Origin: HGM04593 sp045592125
GTDB lineage: Bacteria > Bacteroidota > Bacteroidia > Bacteroidales > Bacteroidaceae
Length of the DNA: 64,000 nucleotides
Reading direction: 5' to 3'
Assembly: GCA_045592125.1 (NCBI GenBank)
Contig: JAZNUE010000046.1
Location: 1 to 64,000, forward strand
Numbering within the stretch: position 1 is the stretch's first letter; every line of letters starts with the position of its first letter. This document shows positions 7,423 to 15,070 of this stretch, piece after piece. The position numbers and the translations under genes were made by a program. The notes under the pieces are model-generated. The model did not search any database, had not been told where the DNA came from, and saw nothing but the letters and a program-made list of their open reading frames with translations.

Positions 7423-8766
7423 TTGCAAAACTATCATAAAGTGGAAGAGAAGAAACTTTTCATTGAGACATACGGCTGCCAGATGAACGTGGCCGACAGC
7501 GAAGTAATAGGCTCCATCCTCAAGGTTGCCGGCTATGCCGTGTGCCAGGAGATCAAGGACGCCGACCTTATACTGCTGAACACCTGCTCGATACGCGACA
7601 ACGCCGAGCAGAAGATATACGGCAGGCTCGACCAGCTCAACGCCATGCGACGAGGCAAGCAGACGCTTGTGGGCGTTGTAGGCTGCATGGCCGAGAGGGT
7701 GAAGGAAGAGCTCATAAAGGAGTACAAGGTGAACATTGTTGCCGGCCCTGACACATACCTGTCGCTGCCCGAGCTCATTGCCCAGGCCGAGATGGGACAT
7801 GCGGCCATGAACATCGACCTCTCAACAACCGAGACCTACCGCGACATCATTCCAATGCGCATTTGCAGCGGCAATGTATCGGGATATATCTCTATCATGC
7901 GCGGCTGCAACAACTTCTGCCACTACTGCGTCGTGCCCTACACCCGAGGGCGCGAGAGGAGCCGCGATATACAGAGCATACTCAACGAAGTGGACGACCT
8001 GGTTGCAAAAGGTTTCAAGGAGATAATACTTCTGGGACAGAACGTCAACTCATACCGTTTCGAGAGCAAGGACGGAGAGTCCGTAACCTTCCCCCAGCTC
8101 CTGCGCCGCGTGGCACAGCATGCGCCGCAGGCCCGCATAAGGTTCACCACCTCGCACCCCAAGGACATGAGCGACGAGACCCTGCACGTAATTGCCGAAG
8201 AACCGAATGTGTGCAAGAGCATACACCTGCCGGTGCAGAGCGGCAGCAGCGCCATGCTCAAGGCCATGAACCGCAAGTACACCAGGGAATGGTACCTGGA
8301 CCGCATTGAGGCCATACGCCGGATTGTACCCGACTGCGGCCTGTCGACCGACATCATCGCCGGTTTCTGCGGAGAGACCGAGGAGGACCACCAGGAGACG
8401 CTCTCGCTCATGAGACACTGCTCATACGACGCGGCCTTCATGTTCAAATACTCGGAGCGCCCCGGCACATTCGCCAGCAAGCACATGAAGGATGACATTG
8501 AGGACAGCGAGAAGGTGCGCCGTCTTAACGAGATAATAGCCCTGCAGCAGGAGTGCTCGGCCGAGAACAACAGGAAGTGCATAGGGAACACATACGAGGT
8601 GCTCATCGAAGGCATTTCCAAGCGCTCAAGGGAGCAGTTCTTCGGGCGCACCGAGCAGAACCGCACAGCAGTATTCGACCGAAAGGGCCACAAGATAGGA
8701 GACTTTGTAAAGGTAAGGATACACGGCTCGACAGCAGCGACCCTGCTTGGAGAGATTGTTGGCTGA
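7423..8766 (+). CDS. miaB: tRNA-2-methylthio-N6-dimethylallyladenosine synthase MiaB
   Basis: MiaB is a radical-SAM enzyme that adds a methylthio group to i6A37 of tRNAs reading codons that begin with U. The N-terminal cluster domain has the conserved Cys in IETYGCQMN, LNTCSIRD and VVGCMAER. The radical-SAM cysteines are in CNNFCHYC. The C-terminal TRAM domain ends with DFVKVRIHGSTAATLLGEI. There is no ATG; translation begins at TTG 7423 or GTG 7441, and both are compatible with the family because homologues carry a variable N-terminal tail before KKLFIETYGC. It is a monocistronic unit ended by the hairpin at 8900. Confidence 0.96.
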   Translation: MQNYHKVEEKKLFIETYGCQMNVADSEVIGSILKVAGYAVCQEIKDADLILLNTCSIRDNAEQKIYGRLDQLNAMRRGKQTLVGVVGCMAERVKEELIKEYKVNIVAGPDTYLSLPELIAQAEMGHAAMNIDLSTTETYRDIIPMRICSGNVSGYISIMRGCNNFCHYCVVPYTRGRERSRDIQSILNEVDDLVAKGFKEIILLGQNVNSYRFESKDGESVTFPQLLRRVAQHAPQARIRFTTSHPKDMSDETLHVIAEEPNVCKSIHLPVQSGSSAMLKAMNRKYTREWYLDRIEAIRRIVPDCGLSTDIIAGFCGETEEDHQETLSLMRHCSYDAAFMFKYSERPGTFASKHMKDDIEDSEKVRRLNEIIALQQECSAENNRKCIGNTYEVLIEGISKRSREQFFGRTEQNRTAVFDRKGHKIGDFVKVRIHGSTAATLLGEIVG

Positions 8767-8844
8767 AAACAGGGGCAAGCGACTCCAGTCTAGGCCATAA
8801 CCAGCAGGCCGCTTCGCTGTTACCGGACCTGCAATCACCACAGG

Positions 8845-8873
8845 GCGAAGCGACGAGGAGGCTCCAGCCAGCC
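8845..8873 (+). repeat. Copy A of a short intergenic repeat with core AGCGACGAGG
   Basis: The segment contains GCGAAGCGACGAGGAGGCTC followed by CAGCCAGCC. Related copies occur at 24321-24347 and 19955-19976. It resembles the dispersed repeats with a GCGAAGCGACGAGGAATCTC theme known from many bacterial genomes. In this copy GCGAAGCG can also pair with CGCTTCGC about 35 nt upstream. Confidence 0.45.
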
Positions 8874-8899
8874 AAAGGAGTGCAATTCTCATAAAACTA

Positions 8900-8935
8900 A
8901 AGGGACTGTGTCAGAAGGTTTTGACACAGTCCCTT
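8900..8935 (+). terminator. Bidirectional terminator between miaB and the pspC genes
   Basis: AAGGGACTGTGTCA (8900-8913) pairs perfectly with TGACACAGTCCCTT (8922-8935) around an 8-nt loop. It lies between the convergent miaB and PspC genes and can serve both. Confidence 0.85.
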
Positions 8936-8956
8936 GTTCATTCGGGCAATACCAGG

Positions 8957-9190
8957 CTATCGCCTGTCGCCAAGGCGCCTTTGCATGCGCTCTGCATAGC
9001 TGTCACCCAGTCTCGCTTCAGGCATTACAATCCACAGGATAAGATAGAACAGCACGGGACTGCCCACCCCCACAAATGCTGCCACGAACCAGATAAGGCG
9101 CAGTGTGCGCACATTCCAGTCGAAGTATTCGGCAACGCCAGCGCAAACACCTGCAATCTTGCGGTCTGCTGAACGGACAAGTCTTTTCAT
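8957..9190 (-). CDS. PspC-domain membrane protein (first of a pair)
   Basis: A 77-residue PspC protein. The family signature AGVCAGVAEYFDWNVRTLRL occupies residues 13-32, and one long hydrophobic helix (IWFVAAFVGVGSPVLFYLIL) follows. PspC proteins are small inner-membrane proteins linked in proteobacteria to the phage-shock envelope-stress response. No pspA homologue lies nearby. It is 33 nt downstream of a second, shorter PspC gene and is probably in the same transcript. The C-terminal tail after the helix is charged (ERMQRRLGDRR). Confidence 0.88.
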   Translation of the reverse strand: MKRLVRSADRKIAGVCAGVAEYFDWNVRTLRLIWFVAAFVGVGSPVLFYLILWIVMPEARLGDSYAERMQRRLGDRR

Positions 9191-9223
9191 TTTCTTGACA
9201 ATATATCGCTTTAGAACAGTTCC

Positions 9224-9403
9224 TTACTTCTGCATCAGCATTATAATCCAAAGCAGGAGATAAGCGAGAACGCTAATACCGCCGAAGAATACCGCAATTA
9301 CCCATACGATACGCACGAGCTTTGCATCAAGATTGAAATACTCTGCTACACCGCCGCATACACCAGCGATTACCTTGTTGTTTGAAAGAGCAAACTTTGC
9401 CAT
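9224..9403 (-). CDS. PspC-domain membrane protein (second of a pair)
   Basis: A 59-residue PspC protein consisting of little more than the domain: IAGVCGGVAEYFNLDAKLVR, then one hydrophobic helix VWVIAVFFGGISVLAYLLL. I placed the start at the ATG 9403 (MAKFALSN) because the in-frame extension upstream crosses the promoter. It is similar to the downstream PspC protein but lacks the charged tail, so the two look like an old tandem duplication. Confidence 0.88.
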   Translation of the reverse strand: MAKFALSNNKVIAGVCGGVAEYFNLDAKLVRIVWVIAVFFGGISVLAYLLLWIIMLMQK

Positions 9404-9441
9404 GTCTTTACTTAATTTATGTTTACAATGAATTCGTGGCG

Positions 9442-9470
9442 CAAAAGTAATAAATATTCCTCTACACAAA
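9442..9470 (-). promoter_or_regulatory. Promoter of the pspC pair
   Basis: On the minus strand TTTG (9467-9470), a 17-nt spacer and TACTTTTG (9442-9449) match the Bacteroidetes promoter consensus. The -7 box is 38 nt upstream of the shorter PspC gene. Confidence 0.6.
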
Positions 9471-9545
9471 TGTTAAAAAATGCAATTTTGAAAGGCAAGG
9501 GCAGTAAAAGTCGGAAAAAAAGAACCGTTTTCGTCTCAAAAGAAT

Positions 9546-9553
9546 TATTTTTG
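9546..9553 (+). promoter_or_regulatory. Probable -7 box of the methyltransferase-ftsX operon
   Basis: TATTTTTG matches TAnnTTTG and lies 48 nt before the methyltransferase ATG at 9602. A clear TTG at -33 is lacking. It probably starts the plus-strand run that continues through ftsX and uppP. Confidence 0.45.
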
Positions 9554-9601
9554 CATAAAAATTGGGATAATTGCGCCCAGGCCATAAAGAGACAGTAAAG
9601 A

Positions 9602-10501
9602 ATGAATGCCATAACCCACAGCTGCTGCCCCCTGTGCAAGGAAAGCGGAATAAGGAAGCGCTTTGCATGCAAGGACCATTTCGCCACCGGCGAGGCATTT
9701 GACATATACGAATGTCCTGGATGCGGCCTTGTATTCACGCAAGGAGTCCCCGACGAGAAGGAGATAGGGCGCTACTACGAGTCGCAGGAATACATCTCGC
9801 ACAGCAACACAAGGAAAGGCCTCTTCAACAAGGCCTACCATCTTGTGCGCTCAATAATGCTTGCCAGGAAGGCACGGATTATAGAACGGCTGACATTGCT
9901 GAAGAACGGGAAGATACTTGACTACGGGGCAGGCACAGGCCATTTTGCCCGCGCAATGGAGAAGCGCGGCTGGGATGTAACGGCAATCGAGAAGAGCCCG
10001 CAGGCAAGGGAACTGGCACAGAAGGAGTGGGGATTCAGCATGTTCCCCGAAGAGCACCTTGCCAGCATTGAGGCGAGGTCGCTCGATGTGGTTACGCTAT
10101 GGCACGTGATGGAGCACATACAGGACCCCGGGCGCTTCTGGGACGAGCTCTACCGCATTATTGACGACACAGGCATTGCGGTGATAGCGCTGCCCAACTG
10201 CAAGTCGTACGACGCAAGGAAGTACCAGGAGAGCTGGGCCGCATATGACGTGCCGCGCCACCTGTGGCACTTCACCCCGACAACAGTCATGCGCTGGGGA
10301 AAAGAGCATGGATTCATACTTGAAAGGCTCATGACAATGCCGTTTGACGGTTTCTACATATCAATGCTCAGCGAGCGCTACAAAGGCAGCCGCATGGCAG
10401 GCATAAAGGGACTGTGGAACGGGCTGAAAGGATGGATTGCCACAAGCACAAGCCGCGAGGCCAGCAGTTCCTTAATTTACGTTTTCAGGAAGAAAAGATG
10501 A
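9602..10501 (+). CDS. Zinc-ribbon class I SAM-dependent methyltransferase
   Basis: A 299-residue protein with an N-terminal zinc ribbon (CCPLC at residues 8-12 and CPGCG near residue 39) followed by a class I methyltransferase domain. The SAM-binding glycine motif is ILDYGAGTGHFARAM near residue 103, and the acidic residue after strand 2 is in VTAIEKSP. A later LWHVMEHIQDP stretch is typical of the Methyltransf_23 group. The substrate cannot be told; members of this group often modify sugars or lipids. Its stop codon overlaps the ftsX start as ATGA. Confidence 0.85.
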   Translation: MNAITHSCCPLCKESGIRKRFACKDHFATGEAFDIYECPGCGLVFTQGVPDEKEIGRYYESQEYISHSNTRKGLFNKAYHLVRSIMLARKARIIERLTLLKNGKILDYGAGTGHFARAMEKRGWDVTAIEKSPQARELAQKEWGFSMFPEEHLASIEARSLDVVTLWHVMEHIQDPGRFWDELYRIIDDTGIAVIALPNCKSYDARKYQESWAAYDVPRHLWHFTPTTVMRWGKEHGFILERLMTMPFDGFYISMLSERYKGSRMAGIKGLWNGLKGWIATSTSREASSSLIYVFRKKR

Positions 10502-11358
10502 AAAGGCCAATATTTAAAGTACAGACAATCAGCGTATACATCAGCACCACACTGGTACTGCTGCTGCTTGGCGTAATGGGCATTATGCTTGTTGCGGCGG
10601 CAGGAGTGTCAAGGGAAATACACAACAGCCTTGAGGTGTCGGTGATTATGGACAGCAGCTCCAGCGAGGCCGATATACTCAAGCTTAAGGAGAGGCTTGG
10701 CAAGCGCCATTACGTACAGGAGATTGAATATATCTCAAAGGAACAGGCCCTTGAGGAGCAGAGGGCCGAGCTGGGAGCAGACCCTGTAGAGCAGCTCGGG
10801 TACAACCCCTACGAGGCAGAGCTGTGCCTGACGCTCCAGCCCGAGTATGCCAACAGCGACTCGCTGCCGGCCATCGAGAGCGCGCTCCTGAGGAGCAAGG
10901 AGGTAAAGGAGGTGCTTTACCAGAAAGACCTGATGAGCTCGGTAAACAGCACCATCAAGAAGACCGGCGCAGCCATGCTGGTGCTCCTTGTACTGCTCAC
11001 GGTAATATCATGGTCGCTCATAAGTAACATGGTGCGCCTCTCGATATACTCAAAGCGGTTCCTGCTGCACACCATGAAGCTTACAGGCGCCACATGGGGT
11101 TTCATACGCAGGCCATTTATAGTGAGCAACATATGGATTGGGCTCTTCTCGGGCATTATGGCCAACCTGCTGCTCATAGCGGCCCTTTACATGCTGCAAG
11201 GCAGGATGCCGGCGCTAGCGCAGTACCTGCCGCTGGAAGGCGTTGCAGCTGTTAGCGGAGCAGTAATCGTCTTTGGAATAATAATATGCAGCCTATGCGC
11301 TTTCAGGTCGGTAAACCGTTTCCTGCGCATGCGCAACAACGACTTATACTTCATTTAA
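10498..11358 (+). CDS. ftsX: FtsX-like cell-division ABC permease
   Basis: FtsX pairs with the ATPase FtsE to activate peptidoglycan hydrolases at the division septum. This 286-residue protein has one N-terminal helix (about 18-40), a periplasmic domain (about 40-155) and three C-terminal helices, the normal FtsX topology. The ATG at 10498 overlaps the methyltransferase stop as ATGA, which decides the start against an upstream in-frame ATG at 10414. No ftsE is adjacent; in Bacteroidales ftsE is commonly encoded elsewhere. Confidence 0.9.
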   Translation: MKRPIFKVQTISVYISTTLVLLLLGVMGIMLVAAAGVSREIHNSLEVSVIMDSSSSEADILKLKERLGKRHYVQEIEYISKEQALEEQRAELGADPVEQLGYNPYEAELCLTLQPEYANSDSLPAIESALLRSKEVKEVLYQKDLMSSVNSTIKKTGAAMLVLLVLLTVISWSLISNMVRLSIYSKRFLLHTMKLTGATWGFIRRPFIVSNIWIGLFSGIMANLLLIAALYMLQGRMPALAQYLPLEGVAAVSGAVIVFGIIICSLCAFRSVNRFLRMRNNDLYFI

Positions 11359-11368
11359 GAAAAAAGCA

Positions 11369-11614
11369 ATGGACAAATCTAGATTCGCATTCGGCAAGGC
11401 CAACTACATACTGCTCGCAATTGGAGCAGCAGCAATACTTGCAGGGTTCATACTCATGACCGGACCAAGCTCAACAGAGACCATGTTTGAACCGGACATC
11501 TTCAGTTTCAGGAGAGTGAAGCTTGCGCCGGCAATATGTTTCTTGGGATTTGTATTCATGATAGTATCCATTATGGTCAAGCCAAAGGAGAAGAACAGCG
11601 ACAATAACAAATAA
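11369..11614 (+). CDS. DUF3098 small membrane protein
   Basis: An 81-residue inner-membrane protein of the DUF3098 family. It begins FAFGKANYILLAIGAAAILAG, has a short loop containing EPDIFSFRRVKLAP, then a second hydrophobic helix. It sits between ftsX and uppP with 10- and 14-nt gaps. The function is unknown; the conserved position between ftsX and uppP suggests a link to envelope or peptidoglycan work. Confidence 0.88.
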   Translation: MDKSRFAFGKANYILLAIGAAAILAGFILMTGPSSTETMFEPDIFSFRRVKLAPAICFLGFVFMIVSIMVKPKEKNSDNNK

Positions 11615-11628
11615 CAGGGAAAAGAGAT

Positions 11629-12486
11629 ATGTCGGACCTATCAACATTCGAAACCATAATCATTGCCATTGTAGAGGGACTCACCGAGTTTCTTCCCGTA
11701 TCGTCGACGGGACATATGATTATAGCCCAGAACCTACTGGGAGTAGAAAGTACTGAATTCGTGAAAGCATTCACATTCATCATCCAGTTCGGGGCAATAC
11801 TTTCGGTTGTGGTGCTTTACTGGAAGCGTTTCTTCCACCTGAACCACACGCCTGCACCCGAGGGCGCAAGCCCGCTCAAGCGTTTCCTGCACAAGTACGA
11901 CTTCTACTGGAAACTGCTTGTGGCCTTCATCCCCGCAGCGGTGCTTGGCCTGCTCTTCAGCGACGCCATTGACGCCATGCTCGAGAAAGTAGAGGTTGTT
12001 GCAACGACGCTTATACTGGGCGGCGTGTTCATGCTCTTCTGCGACAGGATATTCAACAAGGGAAGCGATAGCACCGAGCTTACCGAGAAGCGCGCATTCT
12101 GGATTGGCATGTTCCAGTGCATATCAATGATTCCAGGCGTGTCGCGCTCAATGGCGACAATCGTGGGCGGTATGGCACAGAGGCTCACACGCAAGAAGGC
12201 GGCCGAGTTCTCCTTCTTCCTGGCCGTGCCTACAATGCTTGCGGCAACAATGTTCAAGATGCTCAAGATTCTCACCAGCCCTGCAGGCATGGAGATTATC
12301 ACTAACAACCTGGGCACGCTGCTCATTGGCAACGCTGTGGCGTTCATTGTGGCGCTGCTGGCAATAAAGTTCTTCATCAGCTTTGTTACCAGGTACGGTT
12401 TCAAGGCATTCGGATGGTACAGGATTGCTGTGGGCGGAGCGATACTGCTGCTGCTCTTTACCGGACATAGCCTCACTATAGCATAA
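11629..12486 (+). CDS. uppP: Undecaprenyl-diphosphate phosphatase UppP (BacA)
   Basis: UppP removes a phosphate from undecaprenyl pyrophosphate to recycle the lipid carrier for peptidoglycan and glycan synthesis. The two active-site motifs are present: EGLTEFLPVSSTGHM near residue 16 and PGVSRSMATIVGG near residue 165. Several hydrophobic helices fill the 285-residue protein, as expected. Its last base is the first base of the truB start codon, so translation of the two is probably coupled. Confidence 0.97.
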   Translation: MSDLSTFETIIIAIVEGLTEFLPVSSTGHMIIAQNLLGVESTEFVKAFTFIIQFGAILSVVVLYWKRFFHLNHTPAPEGASPLKRFLHKYDFYWKLLVAFIPAAVLGLLFSDAIDAMLEKVEVVATTLILGGVFMLFCDRIFNKGSDSTELTEKRAFWIGMFQCISMIPGVSRSMATIVGGMAQRLTRKKAAEFSFFLAVPTMLAATMFKMLKILTSPAGMEIITNNLGTLLIGNAVAFIVALLAIKFFISFVTRYGFKAFGWYRIAVGGAILLLLFTGHSLTIA

Positions 12487-13178
12487 TGGACTTTGTAACT
12501 GGAGAGGTAATACCTATATATAAGCCCTACACCTGGACGTCGTTCCAGATAGTGAGCAGGATACGCTACCACCTGAGCCGCAAGTACGGCATAAAGAGAT
12601 TCAAGGTGGGGCACGCTGGGACACTCGACCCGCTGGCCACAGGCGTGCTGCTGCTCTGCACAGGAAAGGCCACCAAGAGAATTGAGGAGCTGCAGGGGCA
12701 GACAAAGGAGTATGAGGCCGAGATTATGCTCGGTGCAACGACCCCATCATATGACATGGAGCACCCGGTCAATGCCACATACCCCTATGAGCATATAACC
12801 GAGGAGGCCGTAAGGAGAGTGCTTGATACATTCGTGGGCGACATTGAGCAGCGCCCGCCGCTCTTTTCGGCATGCAAGGTCGACGGCAAGCGCGCCTATG
12901 ACCTCGCCCGCAAGGGAAGCGACATGGAACTGGCGCCAAAGCGCATACGCATAGACGCTATCGAGCTGCTTGAGTGCGCGCTGCCAAAGATAAGGATACG
13001 CGTAATATGCGGCAAAGGCACATACATACGCTCGCTGGCCCGCGACATTGGAGAGGCACTCGGCAGCGGGGCATACCTTACCGCACTTGCACGCACACGT
13101 ATTGGAGAATATAGACTAGAAGATTGCATAAACCCAGAGTCATTCCAGGAATGGCTTGAAAAACAGTTAGAATCATGA
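12486..13178 (+). CDS. truB: tRNA pseudouridine(55) synthase TruB
   Basis: TruB converts U55 in the T-loop of tRNAs to pseudouridine. The catalytic Asp is D48 in GHAGTLDPLATGVL, and the later motif KGTYIRSLARDIG is intact. At 230 residues it is a short form without an extra C-terminal PUA domain, which is normal for Bacteroidales. Its start overlaps the uppP stop and its stop overlaps the queA start (ATGA). Confidence 0.97.
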   Translation: MDFVTGEVIPIYKPYTWTSFQIVSRIRYHLSRKYGIKRFKVGHAGTLDPLATGVLLLCTGKATKRIEELQGQTKEYEAEIMLGATTPSYDMEHPVNATYPYEHITEEAVRRVLDTFVGDIEQRPPLFSACKVDGKRAYDLARKGSDMELAPKRIRIDAIELLECALPKIRIRVICGKGTYIRSLARDIGEALGSGAYLTALARTRIGEYRLEDCINPESFQEWLEKQLES

Positions 13179-14269
13179 CAGATGACCATTTTTACATAAA
13201 CGGACAGCACATGAAGCTGTCGCAGTTCAAGTACAAGCTGCCCGATGAGCGCATTGCCCTTTACCCTGCAGCCTGCCGCGACGAGTCGCGCCTGCTTGTC
13301 CTCCACAAGAAGAGCGGCAAGATTGAGCACCGCATATTCAAGGAAGTAATAGAGTACTTTGACGAGAAGGACCTTTTTGTCATGAACGACAGCAAGGTGT
13401 TCCCCGCGCGCCTCTACGGCAACAAGGAGAAGACCAATGCACAGATTGAGGTGTTCCTGCTCCGCGAGCTCAACGAGCAGTTCCGCCTTTGGGATGTGCT
13501 AGTTGACCCCGCCCGCAAGATACGCATAGGCAACAAGCTTTATTTTGGCGAGGACAACTCAATGGTGGCCGAGGTGATTGACAATACCACTTCGCGAGGG
13601 CGCACGCTCCGCTTCCTCTACGACGGGCCGCACGACGAGTTCAAGAAGGCGCTCTTCGCCCTTGGCGTTGCCCCGCTGCCCGATGACTTCAAGCGCCTGC
13701 GCAAGGAAGAGCCCGAGGACCTTGAGAATTTCCAGACATACTTTGCAAAGAAAGAGGGTTCGGTTACAGCATCGTTCGCCGGCCTGCACTTCACACGCGA
13801 GCTCATGAAGCGCATGGAAATCAAGGGCATTGACACGGCCTTCGTTACCATGCACACAGGCCTTGGCTGCTTCCGCGAGATTGACGTGGAGGACCTTACC
13901 AAGCACAAGATGGACAGCGACCTCATAAGCGTTGACACCGAGGCCGTGCAGCTTGTGAACAAGGCAAAGGCCGAGGGACGCCGCATATGCGCAGTGGGCA
14001 CATCAGTGCAGCGCGTTCTTGAGACCGCCACCCTCACCGGAGGCATGCTCAAGGAGTACGACGGATGGACAAGCAAGTTCATCTTCCCCGAGTACGAGTT
14101 CCACGTAGCAGACAGCATGATTGCGAACTTCTATGCGCCATACTCTACCATGCTCATGCTCACCACAGCATTCGGCGGTTACGACAACGTGATGAACGCA
14201 TACAGCGTGGCACTTAAGGAAGGCTACCGCTTTGGCCTTTACGGCGACGCAATGCTCATAATTGACTAA
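13175..14269 (+). CDS. queA: S-adenosylmethionine:tRNA ribosyltransferase-isomerase QueA
   Basis: QueA transfers and rearranges the ribosyl group of SAM onto preQ1-tRNA to form epoxyqueuosine. Signature stretches include NDSKVFPARLYG, GSVTASFAGLHFT and the C-terminal FGGYDNVMNAYSVALKEGYR. The ATG at 13175 overlaps the truB stop, but most relatives begin at MKLSQFKYKLP, which here is an internal ATG at 13211; either start (364 or 352 residues) is possible. It consumes SAM, and metK lies one gene downstream of folK. Confidence 0.96.
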   Translation: MTDDHFYINGQHMKLSQFKYKLPDERIALYPAACRDESRLLVLHKKSGKIEHRIFKEVIEYFDEKDLFVMNDSKVFPARLYGNKEKTNAQIEVFLLRELNEQFRLWDVLVDPARKIRIGNKLYFGEDNSMVAEVIDNTTSRGRTLRFLYDGPHDEFKKALFALGVAPLPDDFKRLRKEEPEDLENFQTYFAKKEGSVTASFAGLHFTRELMKRMEIKGIDTAFVTMHTGLGCFREIDVEDLTKHKMDSDLISVDTEAVQLVNKAKAEGRRICAVGTSVQRVLETATLTGGMLKEYDGWTSKFIFPEYEFHVADSMIANFYAPYSTMLMLTTAFGGYDNVMNAYSVALKEGYRFGLYGDAMLIID

Positions 14270-14295
14270 GAAACCGGTTTCCGGTTTTCAGACTA

Positions 14296-14772
14296 ATGGC
14301 AACAATAGTATACCTTGGCCTTGGTACAAACTTAGGCGACAAGAGAGAAAACCTGACGCGAGCGATAGAGGCCCTATCGCTCGCGCTTGGTGAGTGTGTG
14401 GCACAGTCATCGTTAATTGAGACCGAGCCGTGGGGTTTCAACAGCAGCAACAGTTTCCTCAACTGCGTAGCAGCATTCAGGACAGGCCTTGCGCCATTGG
14501 AGCTTCTCGGCACCACCGAGCGCATTGAGCGTGAGATGGGGCGCACGCATAAATCCCAAGGCGTCAGCTACAGCGACCGCATAATAGACATAGACATACT
14601 GCTCTACGGCGACAGGATTATTGAAAGCGACAGGCTCACTATCCCTCACCCCCTAATGCACAAGCGCAGTTTTGTCCTTGAACCGTTTGCCCAGATTGCA
14701 CCGGACGCCATTCACCCGCTGCTTGGCAAGAGCATAGGCAGGCTGCTGGATGAGGCCCGGGATTGCACTTGA
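14296..14772 (+). CDS. folK: 2-amino-4-hydroxy-6-hydroxymethyldihydropteridine pyrophosphokinase
   Basis: FolK pyrophosphorylates 6-hydroxymethyl-dihydropterin in folate synthesis. It starts VYLGLGTNLGDKRENL and has the Mg-binding acidic motif DRIIDIDILLYGD, followed by the conserved IPHPLMHKRSFVLEP. The length of 158 residues is standard. It is 26 nt downstream of queA and probably ends the plus-strand operon that begins near 9.6 kb. Confidence 0.96.
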   Translation: MATIVYLGLGTNLGDKRENLTRAIEALSLALGECVAQSSLIETEPWGFNSSNSFLNCVAAFRTGLAPLELLGTTERIEREMGRTHKSQGVSYSDRIIDIDILLYGDRIIESDRLTIPHPLMHKRSFVLEPFAQIAPDAIHPLLGKSIGRLLDEARDCT

Positions 14773-14836
14773 GACTACTCAAGAGTTAATTTATCAAAAA
14801 AGCTGGCAATAATGCTGTAAATACAGGAAAACTGCT

Positions 14837-14844
14837 TACCTTTG
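14837..14844 (+). promoter_or_regulatory. metK promoter -7 box
   Basis: TACCTTTG is a full match to the Bacteroidetes -7 element. I see no TTG at the -33 position. It would start the RNA near 14851, about 20 nt before the riboswitch, leaving a leader of about 220 nt before metK. Confidence 0.55.
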
Positions 14845-14868
14845 CAGAAGATAAGGCCTCTACGGGCT

Positions 14869-14921
14869 GTGTGTGGAAAGATTTGAACTGCTTGCAACCA
14901 CGGTAAAAAATGCTAAAAGCC
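14869..14921 (+). promoter_or_regulatory. SAM-II riboswitch in the metK leader
   Basis: The order of conserved blocks matches the SAM-II (metA-motif) aptamer: GTGG (14873-14876), GATTTGA, CTTGCA, CCACGG (14898-14903), an A-rich run and ATGCTAAAAGC (14910-14920). GTGG pairs with CCAC to form P1 with a further U-G pair, and the 3' block provides the pseudoknot strand. The promoter upstream and metK downstream fit feedback by the product of the gene. Unlike the usual arrangement, about 150 nt separate the aptamer from the start codon. Confidence 0.82.
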
Positions 14922-15017
14922 CCATCAGAGGGCATTTGTAAAGGCAATTCGCCAGCATAGCTTATCCCGCACATAGTTACAAAGGGCCTGTACAACAGGA
15001 AAGAAATTATTAACCAC

Positions 15018-15053
15018 GCCCGCTGTGACACAGTATTACTGGCACCTCCGGGC
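15018..15053 (+). other. Hairpin just upstream of the metK start
   Basis: GCCCG (15018-15022) can pair with CGGGC (15049-15053) and encloses CTGTG/CACAG, only 17 nt before the metK ATG at 15071. A second small hairpin CCTGT/ACAGG lies just before it. It has no T-run, so it is not an ordinary terminator; it could influence metK translation together with the riboswitch. Confidence 0.4.
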
Positions 15054-15070
15054 ATAATACCGAAAAAACT

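Noticed and set aside
7938..8693. 251-codon minus-strand frame opposite miaB
   Set aside because: The Ser/Arg/Cys-rich composition is that of a reverse-strand shadow; miaB is intact on the other strand.
9224..9469. Longer start of the second PspC protein at 9469
   Set aside because: The extension crosses the -7 box and contains no conserved residues; the ATG at 9403 matches the family.
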